Shown: positions 36,654 to 43,052 of the stretch, in pieces
Position numbering within the stretch: position 1 is the first letter of the stretch
Layout: each line of letters opens with the position of its first letter
Assembly: GCF_031178505.1 (NCBI RefSeq)
Contig: NZ_JAPSIW010000006.1
Location: forward strand, 1-43,052
Direction of reading: 5' to 3'
Source of the DNA: Streptomyces sp.
GTDB taxonomy: Bacteria > Actinomycetota > Actinomycetes > Streptomycetales > Streptomycetaceae
Length of the DNA stretch: 43,052 bases
Notes under the pieces: generated by a model
Databases searched by the model: none
What the model was told of the DNA's origin: nothing
The model's input: only the letters and a program-made list of their open reading frames with translations
Position numbers and translations under genes: made by a program

Positions 36654-36910
36654 CAGACGCCCTTGGCCAGCGACGCCGAGTTGGTGACGTCCCGGACGCG
36701 GGCGATCAGGCCCTTGACGAGGGCGAGGGCGGCGCCGACGCCGCCGGCGAGCGCGGCGTACCACATGGAGCCGTCGAGGGGCGTGGTGACGACGATGCCG
36801 CCGATGAACGCCTGCAGGAACGTGGCGAGGACGCGCTCCAGGAGGTCGCGGCCGTAGGTCGCCGCGGTTTTCACCACGGTCTCGGCGTCGGGAAGATGAA
36901 TCTGGGACAT
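36653..36910 (-). CDS. Holin (r1t-like)
   Basis: 85 residues: TYGRDLLERVLATFLQAFIG, then SMWYAALAGGVGAALALVKG, two membrane helices joined by a short loop and a charged end, as in the r1t holin family. It is directly after the amidase and would form the pores that release it. The ATG at 36910 is 2 nt after the amidase stop. Confidence 0.8.
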   Translation of the reverse strand: MSQIHLPDAETVVKTAATYGRDLLERVLATFLQAFIGGIVVTTPLDGSMWYAALAGGVGAALALVKGLIARVRDVTNSASLAKGV

Positions 36911-36912
36911 GG

Positions 36913-37986
36913 TCAGGATTCCTTCCAGGACAGGACGGTGAGGACGGCGCTGGAGACGGTGACCGGCTGGTCGCTGTAGTTCCTGAGACGGACGCGCATG
37001 CCGCGCCCGGAGGCGATCCGCTTGGTCAGCGGGATCACGGCGAAGGTGCCGCCGGCTGTGCCGATGACCTCGTGGATCGGGTGGTCCTGCACGAAGCGGT
37101 CGCCCTCGTACTCGGACATGCGGGCCTGGACGACCTCCCCGACGGGCAGCTCCTCGATGTGCAGGCTGACCGTGCCGGTGAAGCGGGCCGGGCCGCGTGC
37201 CCACACCGAGCCGTTGGTGGCGTGGTCGCCGGCGGTGTCCGACCACTCGCGGGTGAACTCGATCGAGTCCCAGCCGCCGGGCCGCAGCTCGTAGGGCTCG
37301 GCCACGCCGAGGTTGACGTAGTCGGGCATGTCGTCGTCTCCCGTCTTGGTGGCAGCGCTGTCACCGCTGCTGGTGTTGGTGCCGGGGCTCCATCCGGCGT
37401 CGTGGGCGAGGCGTGCGGCGACCGCGTCGCGGAAGGCGTCCATGTCGAACGACGGGTCGATCTTGCGGCGGGTGCCTTCCTTGTGGCCGATCACGCTGTG
37501 AGCGGTCCAGCCGTGCGCGCGGCACAGGGCGGCCGCCCACCGCACCGCCTGGTCGTACTGCGCCGCCGGGTACGGATCGGAGCCGTTGCCGAGGTTCTCG
37601 ATCTCGATGCCGTAGGTCCGGGCGTTCGCGTCGACCGGCTCGGCGGCGTCCGGCCGGGGGTGCGTCGAGGACTCGTTGAGCATCGAGTTGAACGCGTTCG
37701 CGGCGAAGGTGCCGGCGTGGTTGGCGCGGCCAGCGCTGAGCATCGTCGCGACGCCGGTCTTCGCCAGGTGGGTGTGGCACAGCGGGCCCGGCAGATCGGC
37801 CGTTCCGGACCAGCACAGGTTGAGGCTGTTCGTGCCGGCGGTGTGGTGGATGACGATGCCGTTGACGGGGCCCCAGGCGCCCTTGCTGTTGCGGTTGTGG
37901 GTGCGCCAGCCGGACCGCTCGGCGACCTTCACGCCCTCGGCTCTCAGCGCGGCGAGGAAGCGGTCGGCGGACAGGGGTGTGGCCAT
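36913..37986 (-). CDS. Endolysin, N-acetylmuramoyl-L-alanine amidase
   Basis: 357 residues. Amidase_2 catalytic domain at about 1-200: zinc ligands H47 (VIHHTAG), H168 (VIGHKEGTRRKIDPS) and D177, with E128 (GIEIENLGNG). A Ser/Thr linker at about 205-215 is followed by a beta-rich carboxy domain (residues 220-357) that may bind the cell wall. It cuts peptidoglycan at the end of infection. The ATG at 37986 was used. The gene follows the receptor-binding genes and precedes the holin. Confidence 0.92.
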   Translation of the reverse strand: MATPLSADRFLAALRAEGVKVAERSGWRTHNRNSKGAWGPVNGIVIHHTAGTNSLNLCWSGTADLPGPLCHTHLAKTGVATMLSAGRANHAGTFAANAFNSMLNESSTHPRPDAAEPVDANARTYGIEIENLGNGSDPYPAAQYDQAVRWAAALCRAHGWTAHSVIGHKEGTRRKIDPSFDMDAFRDAVAARLAHDAGWSPGTNTSSGDSAATKTGDDDMPDYVNLGVAEPYELRPGGWDSIEFTREWSDTAGDHATNGSVWARGPARFTGTVSLHIEELPVGEVVQARMSEYEGDRFVQDHPIHEVIGTAGGTFAVIPLTKRIASGRGMRVRLRNYSDQPVTVSSAVLTVLSWKES

Positions 37987-38053
37987 ACGGGCTCCAGACG
38001 TGACGAAGCCCCGGGCCGGGCTGGCGGCGCGGGGCGTGGCGGGAAGGAGGTGC

Positions 38054-39859
38054 TTACGCGGGTTCGAGCAGGAGCCAGGCGACGGTCGACGTGTCGGTGG
38101 CGCTGTTGGACGTGATGGTGAAGCCGACGCCGGCGTTGACGGTGGCGGACAGGTGGCCGAGGGTGCCGCCCGCGGCCTGCCGGAAGACGGCCACGCGGGT
38201 CGTTGCCGTGACGGAGGTGTTGGCCACGGTCACTGTCCCGGCTGCCAGCGTGGCGACGCCCATGCGGGCGTTGGCGCCCTCGGCGATCGCGATGCCGCCG
38301 CCAGCGCCGCCCAGGTTCAAGGCCTTGGCCGTAGGCGACCAGATGTTCCATTGGCCGTCGGACTGCCCGGACGTGGTGGCGAAGTATCCGCCGACGGTGA
38401 AGTTTCCTGCTGCCGCCCATGCCTGGGCGAACGCGTCGACCGGGGCGGCGGTGGTGCCGGTGCGCTCGCCGATGTTCGGGCCGCGGCGCAGGACGGCGTT
38501 GCCGCCGCCGTCGGACCAGCCGGCGGTGTCAGCGTGCAGAAACCCGGAGCTGACCGACACGTAGGTGCAGCCGGTGAACCGCACGCCGTACTGGGGGGAG
38601 TTGGCGCCGGTGCCGTCGTCGTCGACGCCCGGGTAACAGGTGACGTTGCCGACCAGCACGGGCACGGTGGCCCCGGTGCAGGCGAGGCCGGCGTAGCCGC
38701 CACCGCCGAGGTTGTTGTTGCGGCCATCGCGGCGGGTGTGGAGGTTCTCGATCTGGATCGGCGGGTTGCCGGTCGCGTCGACGAGAACACCGTGCTGCCC
38801 GTTGCGGTCGGTGGAGCAGTCGCCGAGGAGCATGCCGCCGGAGCCGGTGCCGGTCGCCCAGTTGCCGGTCAGGTGGAAGCCGTTGCCGGTGTTCCACTCG
38901 GCGCGGCAGCCGATCGCGTGCGAGTTCGCGGCGTTGGCGATCTCGAAGCCGTTGGCGCCGTTGCCGATGGCCTGGCAGTCGATGAGGCTGATGTCGGTCA
39001 TCACCTCCAGGGCGAAGCCGTGCCAGCCGCAGTTGTCGACCATCACCCGGTGCAGCCGCCAGGAGTACGGGAACGAGCCCGCGTTGGCTTCGGTGTGGAC
39101 GCCGGCGCCGGTGACCCGGCGGACGGTGACGTCGCGCATCGAGACGTTCTGGATGTTGCCGGCGGCGCGGATGCCGTCGACGCCGGGCCCGGTGAGGTCC
39201 TGCCCGTCGATCATGACGGACAGGATGCGGTGCTCGGCGGAGATGGTGGAGTAGCCGCCGTCGATCTGGTCGAGGAACTCGATCACCGCGTCGCCCGTGA
39301 AGCTCGGCAAGGGCTTGATGTAGCAGGGCGGATCGGTGAGTCCCGTCACGGCCATCAGGTTGGAGTGGGTGCCCATGAGGGTGACGGCGGGCGGGATCGT
39401 CAGGGGCGCGGACGTGCGGTAGGCGCCGGCCGGGAGGTAGACGATGCCGCCCATCGGGCAGGCGGCGAGCGCGGCCTGGATCGCCGCGGTGTCGTCGGTG
39501 ACGTTGTCGCCCTGGGCGCCGTAGTCGTCCACGTTGAGCCAGTCCCGCACCGACCCGGCCGTGGTGCCGCCGGCGTCGCCCGCGTTGCGCGCGGACATCC
39601 ACGCCCGGGACGCGCCGCCCGCGTCCGCCCACATGCCGGCCACGCCGTCGGGCCCGCGGAAGGCGGGCACGAACCCCTGCTCGTCAGCCACGATCTGGGT
39701 GGCCGGGGCGTCCGTGGCGTCGAGGAGGTCGGTGTACTGGGTGCCGCCGTCGGCCGCCGACCAGAAGGTCAGCACCGCGCCGGGGGCGATGGCCCACAGG
39801 CCGTCGGACGGCTGCACCACGTAGTCCGCGATGCCCGCCCCGAAGTCGTACCGTGCCAC
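38054..39859 (-). CDS. Tail fibre/receptor-binding protein with pectate-lyase-like beta helix
   Basis: 601 residues. The amino part is a phage attachment domain. From about 105 VDDYGAQGDNVTDDTAAIQA starts a right-handed beta helix of the pectate-lyase_3 type with many repeated turns (SLIDCQAIGNGANGFEIANA and similar). The carboxy end is a beta-rich tip. It probably binds or digests surface polysaccharide. Gly/Asn-rich turns repeat through the middle. GTG start at 39859. No catalytic triad can be assigned by eye. Confidence 0.8.
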   Translation of the reverse strand: MARYDFGAGIADYVVQPSDGLWAIAPGAVLTFWSAADGGTQYTDLLDATDAPATQIVADEQGFVPAFRGPDGVAGMWADAGGASRAWMSARNAGDAGGTTAGSVRDWLNVDDYGAQGDNVTDDTAAIQAALAACPMGGIVYLPAGAYRTSAPLTIPPAVTLMGTHSNLMAVTGLTDPPCYIKPLPSFTGDAVIEFLDQIDGGYSTISAEHRILSVMIDGQDLTGPGVDGIRAAGNIQNVSMRDVTVRRVTGAGVHTEANAGSFPYSWRLHRVMVDNCGWHGFALEVMTDISLIDCQAIGNGANGFEIANAANSHAIGCRAEWNTGNGFHLTGNWATGTGSGGMLLGDCSTDRNGQHGVLVDATGNPPIQIENLHTRRDGRNNNLGGGGYAGLACTGATVPVLVGNVTCYPGVDDDGTGANSPQYGVRFTGCTYVSVSSGFLHADTAGWSDGGGNAVLRRGPNIGERTGTTAAPVDAFAQAWAAAGNFTVGGYFATTSGQSDGQWNIWSPTAKALNLGGAGGGIAIAEGANARMGVATLAAGTVTVANTSVTATTRVAVFRQAAGGTLGHLSATVNAGVGFTITSNSATDTSTVAWLLLEPA

Positions 39860-39862
39860 GCG

Positions 39863-40792
39863 TCACACCACCCAACTGGAGCCGGAGTTCAGCAAGGCGT
39901 CGCCTGTGGCCATGGTCGGGTGCTGCGTCAGCCACACCTGGCCGGGCCGGTCGCTTGCCGCGGAGAAGATCGTGAGGCGGCCGATGCGGGCGCCAGTGAT
40001 GTAGCAGATGGTGTAGTGGTCCCGGTTGGGGTGCCGGTAGGCAGCCGGAATCAGGATGGGCAGGCGGGATTCGGTGGGCCCGGAGAGGCTGCCGGCCGCC
40101 CGCGTGAAGCTGCCGAGCCGCAGGTGGACGTTCCCGTTGCGCTCCTCCAGGATCGACCCGGTCGTGATCTCCCACGCTGACAGCGGGCTGGAGATGTCGA
40201 CGACGCCGGAGTTCGAGTAGACGACGCCCCAGGAGCTGCCGTTCCACACCCGGACCCGGCCGGTGTCCGTCTCCACGCAGCCGTCGCCCACCCGCGGCGC
40301 GGGATCGCGGGTCGTGGACGTGCAGGGACGGAAGCGACCGCCGACGTACAGCTCGCCGCGGGTGACCGTGACCGATGACGCCCCGGACAGGACGGTGACC
40401 TCGGCGAGGGGGATCTCGTAGACGCCGGTGTCGCCGGTGTCCTGCGTCGGTGACGGCAGCCACGGGCCGCCGGTCTTCACCGCGGCCCGCACAGTCCAGT
40501 CGGAGCGGTCCAGGCGCAGCACGACCAGGTCCCGGCGGGTGGCGCCGGAGCTGTTGGCGTCGACCGGCAGCGTCACCGTCGACGTGCCGGACATCCAGCC
40601 GTGCCCGCGCAGCGACCCGGTGACGCCCGCACGGACGTTGACCGACAGGCCCGTGCCCGCGGACACCACGGCCGTGTCGGACGGGTCACCGTAGATCCCG
40701 TCGTCGGAGAACCGCGCGGCCAGCAGCTCGTATTCGACGTCGGTCACGTTGCGGCTGTTGTGTCCCGGGCTGGGCCAGGATTCCTGTGCCAC
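39863..40792 (-). CDS. Minor tail protein / baseplate upper protein-like
   Basis: 309 residues, beta-rich: YELLAARFSDDGIYGDPSDT, DLVVLRLDRSDWTVRAAVKT, VYEIPLAEVTVLSGASSVTV, and a carboxy jelly-roll-like part (VHLRLGSFTRAAGSLSGPTE). This pattern is frequent in actinophage minor tail proteins lying between the Gp37-like protein and the fibre. The GTG at 40792 has AAGGGGGTGA upstream. Confidence 0.7.
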   Translation of the reverse strand: MAQESWPSPGHNSRNVTDVEYELLAARFSDDGIYGDPSDTAVVSAGTGLSVNVRAGVTGSLRGHGWMSGTSTVTLPVDANSSGATRRDLVVLRLDRSDWTVRAAVKTGGPWLPSPTQDTGDTGVYEIPLAEVTVLSGASSVTVTRGELYVGGRFRPCTSTTRDPAPRVGDGCVETDTGRVRVWNGSSWGVVYSNSGVVDISSPLSAWEITTGSILEERNGNVHLRLGSFTRAAGSLSGPTESRLPILIPAAYRHPNRDHYTICYITGARIGRLTIFSAASDRPGQVWLTQHPTMATGDALLNSGSSWVV

Positions 40793-40798
40793 GGCGGG

Positions 40799-41974
40799 TC
40801 ACCCCCTTGCTTCGAGTCGTCCCAGGCGGCGAGCCAGGTCGCGCACGGTGCGCACGGTCGCCGTCGTGGTGGTCTTGTCGCTGTCGCCGACGACCGTGGT
40901 CACCAGCTCGCCCTCGTCGGGCGTTGCCTCCAGGCGGATCGTCTGCACCAGGTCCGTGACCTCCAGGCCGGTGGGCAGCACGACGGTGACGCGGTCGCCC
41001 AGCCCGTAGTCCCGGCCGGCCTTCAGGTCCTCGGTGTCCACCGTCACCGTGGCGAGGGACGCCTGCGGATTGTCGGTGCCCAGGGCGAGCGTCCCGGCCT
41101 GCGTCAGCTCCCCCGCCGAGTTGTCCTTGCCGGACTCCTCGATCAGCTTCTCCACGCGGTACCAGTCGGCGGCCGCGCCGGAGACGACCTCGACGTAGAC
41201 CCGCTGGTTGGGCGGGTCGCCCTCGGGCGCCTCGTCGGCCGGGTCGTTGCCGCCCATCACCAGCTCGCTGGTGGCCAGCGGCGCGGCCATCGTGAAGGAG
41301 ACGGAGCGCAAGTTGCCGAGGTCGGCGGAGAACCTCGCTGTGCTGGTCAGGTCGACCGGGGCGTAGACCCCGAACCGGATCTGGTCACCGACCTGCCGGG
41401 TGCGGAACCCGAGCCCGTCGGTGACGGCCGCCGTGCGGCAGGCGTCCAGCAGCGCCTCGAACCGCGTGGACAGCGTGATGCTGCTACCGATCCCGGCCAC
41501 GTCGTCGAGGACGAGCTGCTCGATGCGGCGGCCCGCCAGGGCGCCGGGCCCGCAGTTCTCCGACACCAGCGTCCGGACCACCGTCTCGGCGTTCACCGCG
41601 CTGAACGTCCGGGACACGTCGCTGCTCGTGGTCTGCGAGGCGAACGTCTTCGCGGGCTCGGGGTAGGTGAGGTATCCGGCGATGCGGGACAGGTCGTCGG
41701 AGAAGGCGACGGTGACCGTGCCGACGCCGTCCTGCGCCCACGTGTAGTTCTGCGGTTCCTCCATCGGCCCCGCGCACCAGACCTCCCCGTCCCGCAGGAC
41801 GACGAGCCGGTTGCCGGGCTGGAGCAGCTGCATGACCGCCGGGTAGGCGGGCAGCGTGACGCTGCCGCTGGCGGGCTGGTTGAAGTTGAGGTCGACCGAC
41901 AGCGTCGTCCAGCCGGTGATCGGGTCGCCGAGGAAGTTCAAGTTGCGGTCGGTGACGAGGAGCTGGACGGCCAC
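40799..41974 (-). CDS. ReqiPepy6 Gp37-like tail protein (tail-associated, Tal type)
   Basis: 391 residues from the GTG at 41974, with GAGGAGG eight bases upstream. Two GTG codons further upstream are within the ribosome-site spacing and are less likely. LLVTDRNLNFLGDPITGWTT, CRTAAVTDGLGFRTRQVGDQ, GRDYGLGDRVTVVLPTGLEV and the final RDLARRLGRLEARG match the Siphovirus Gp37-like family, which forms part of the tail tip. It lies after the distal tail gene, as expected. Confidence 0.85.
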   Translation of the reverse strand: MAVQLLVTDRNLNFLGDPITGWTTLSVDLNFNQPASGSVTLPAYPAVMQLLQPGNRLVVLRDGEVWCAGPMEEPQNYTWAQDGVGTVTVAFSDDLSRIAGYLTYPEPAKTFASQTTSSDVSRTFSAVNAETVVRTLVSENCGPGALAGRRIEQLVLDDVAGIGSSITLSTRFEALLDACRTAAVTDGLGFRTRQVGDQIRFGVYAPVDLTSTARFSADLGNLRSVSFTMAAPLATSELVMGGNDPADEAPEGDPPNQRVYVEVVSGAAADWYRVEKLIEESGKDNSAGELTQAGTLALGTDNPQASLATVTVDTEDLKAGRDYGLGDRVTVVLPTGLEVTDLVQTIRLEATPDEGELVTTVVGDSDKTTTTATVRTVRDLARRLGRLEARG

Positions 41975-41987
41975 GGCCACCACCTCC

Positions 41988-42941
41988 TCACGCGGTCTCG
42001 TACCTGGGGTAGAAGGTGAGGTCGACGGCGCTGCCCGCCTCGGCGCCGTCGAGCTGGAAAGTCACCGGCGTCTCGCCCGGTGGCAGGCTCCAGAGCACGG
42101 CGCCGGGCCAGTCGAGTCCGGCGACGAGGTTCTCCCCCGTCCCGGACCGGACCCGGGGCGGGTCGGTGGACACGGTGACCGTCTCCCCGGCAAGGAGCGG
42201 CCCGTGCGGAGTGTCCGCCATCGTGAGCGTGAAGCTCTCGCCGGTGTCACCGCGGGTGAACGTGATCACGCTCGCGGGGCCGGTGATCCGCCACTCCGGC
42301 CATACGTCGACGTCGCCCGGGTTGGTGACCGTGGTGGCGCCCAGGACCTGGCTGGAGCTGACCGACGGGTACGGCACCAGATAGTCGACCTGGGTACCGG
42401 TCTCACGGTGCACGACCTGCGGGGCCAGGTCCAGCCAGTACGGGTCTTCGCACCACAGGGTGACGACGGCCGAGTCCCACGTGATGCCGGTCGCGGTCTG
42501 CCCGCGGCCGTCCCAGCCGGTGCTGTAGTAGACGGCGATCCGGCGGCCGGTGCCGTCCGGGCGGACCACCTCCAGCCAGCCCGGCCCCTCCCGAAGCGTC
42601 CGCGTGAACGCGCGAGCGAGCGCCCGCCAGTTCGCCGTGAACACGAGATGGTCGGCGCCCTTGACCAGCACCGGCCAGACGATCGAACGTGGCTGCGGCT
42701 GGACATGCCGCAGCCGGGCCCCGCCGCGCGGGTGCGGATCGGACGTCAGCACGTAGGGCGCGGCCCCCAGCCCGGACACGCCGTCGGCGAGCGTGTACCA
42801 GTCCGCTGCCAGGTCGGTCATCGGCCAGCGGGTCCCCGCCGGGTCGACGTAGGTGACCGTCGCGTAGCCGATCTCCGGGATCTCCACCGGCGGAGTGGTC
42901 GGCTCCTCCGGGGTGACGACCGGTGCTGTGATCAGGGGCAT
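41988..42941 (-). CDS. Distal tail protein (Dit-like, siphovirus tail family)
   Basis: 317 residues. WPMTDLAADWYTLADGVSGL, then VWPVLVKGADHLVFTANWRA and TLREGPGWLEVVRPDGTGRR show the Dit/siphovirus tail component fold; the carboxy part is a beta-sandwich (SFTLTMADTPHGPLLAGETV). It joins the tube to the baseplate. The ATG at 42941 follows directly after the tape measure TAG (42944-42942). Confidence 0.85.
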   Translation of the reverse strand: MPLITAPVVTPEEPTTPPVEIPEIGYATVTYVDPAGTRWPMTDLAADWYTLADGVSGLGAAPYVLTSDPHPRGGARLRHVQPQPRSIVWPVLVKGADHLVFTANWRALARAFTRTLREGPGWLEVVRPDGTGRRIAVYYSTGWDGRGQTATGITWDSAVVTLWCEDPYWLDLAPQVVHRETGTQVDYLVPYPSVSSSQVLGATTVTNPGDVDVWPEWRITGPASVITFTRGDTGESFTLTMADTPHGPLLAGETVTVSTDPPRVRSGTGENLVAGLDWPGAVLWSLPPGETPVTFQLDGAEAGSAVDLTFYPRYETA

Positions 42942-43030
42942 CTATCCGGGCCTCCCCACGCGCTGCCGCGCCTCTTCCTGCCGCTGGATCAGCCGCAGGT
43001 CCTCCGCGCTGATCACTGACTGGCGGGGGT
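42905..43030. repeat. Terminal direct repeat, right copy
   Basis: Identical over 126 bases to positions 1-126. After 43030 the sequence leaves the left copy, although GACGT at 43032-43036 still matches. This supports a circular map of about 42.9 kb with a variant or chimeric tip. Confidence 0.95.
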
Positions 43031-43052
43031 CGACGTGCACCACACCGTCGAG
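42942..43052 (-). CDS. Tape measure protein, 3' fragment (variant end)
   Basis: The last 36 codons and the stop of the tape measure gene, open to the window edge. The final 29 residues, from RQSVISAEDL back through PRQ, equal the left copy. The seven or so before them differ (LDGVVHVD against residues ending TYNVY), still in frame. This looks like a homologous but different tape measure end rather than random noise. Confidence 0.8.
   Translation of the reverse strand, partial: LDGVVHVDPRQSVISAEDLRLIQRQEEARQRVGRPG

Overview
The window reads as a complete or near-complete genome of a temperate tailed phage (siphovirus) of a Streptomyces-like actinobacterium. The evidence for the host is very high GC content, many GTG starts, a WhiB-family Fe-S protein, a GntR regulator of the kind found on Streptomyces mobile elements, and FtsK/Spd-like transfer genes. 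The first 126 bases recur exactly near the end (42905-43030). Joining the ends there makes a circle of about 42.9 kb in which the tape measure gene (38-2992) runs straight into the distal tail gene (41988-42941), TAG directly followed by ATG. The last 22 bases depart from the start copy but stay in the tape-measure reading frame, so a population variant or a chimeric contig end is possible.

Layout. Late genes lie on the minus strand and, on the circle, run from about 12.4 kb down to 1 and on from 43.05 kb to 35.87 kb. Their order is small and large terminase, portal, HK97-type protease, major capsid, connectors, tail terminator, tail tube, tail assembly chaperones with a programmed -1 frameshift, tape measure, distal tail, Gp37-like tail protein, receptor-binding proteins, amidase, holin and two further membrane proteins. 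HNH and P-loop kinase genes sit upstream of the terminase. A 360-base gap between kinase and terminase (12374-12734) is the best place for a packaging site.

From 30.8 kb down to 14.4 kb the minus strand carries the early and mobile-element genes. These are an XRE regulator, small coupled genes including WhiB, a Cas4-like nuclease, a putative ssDNA-binding protein and a prim-pol/SF3 helicase. Next comes a 240-bp mirror-image iteron array that looks like a replication origin. It is followed by ten genes joined by 4-nt start/stop overlaps, and then a module resembling Streptomyces conjugation genes: small membrane proteins, a DUF2637-like membrane protein with a helix-turn-helix tail, a NUDIX hydrolase and a membrane-anchored FtsK/TraB-type translocase. 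An excisionase-like gene and a lipoprotein close this part.

The control region is at 30.8-31.0 kb, between the divergent XRE gene and a plus-strand repressor candidate. A 24-bp operator-like element occurs five times. A 49-bp composite of it with a second dyad occurs twice, once in the switch region and once directly upstream of the transfer-like module. A tyrosine integrase (31.8-32.8 kb), a probable attP region, a GntR regulator and a small accessory cluster with an XRE protein fill the space up to the lysis genes.

Taken together this looks like a phage with plasmid/AICE (actinomycete integrative and conjugative element) character: virion genes, an iteron-type origin with a P4-like primase-helicase, and a transfer-like module under the phage's own operators. 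No tRNA, CRISPR array or insertion sequence was recognised. All calls were made by reading the sequence, without database searches.
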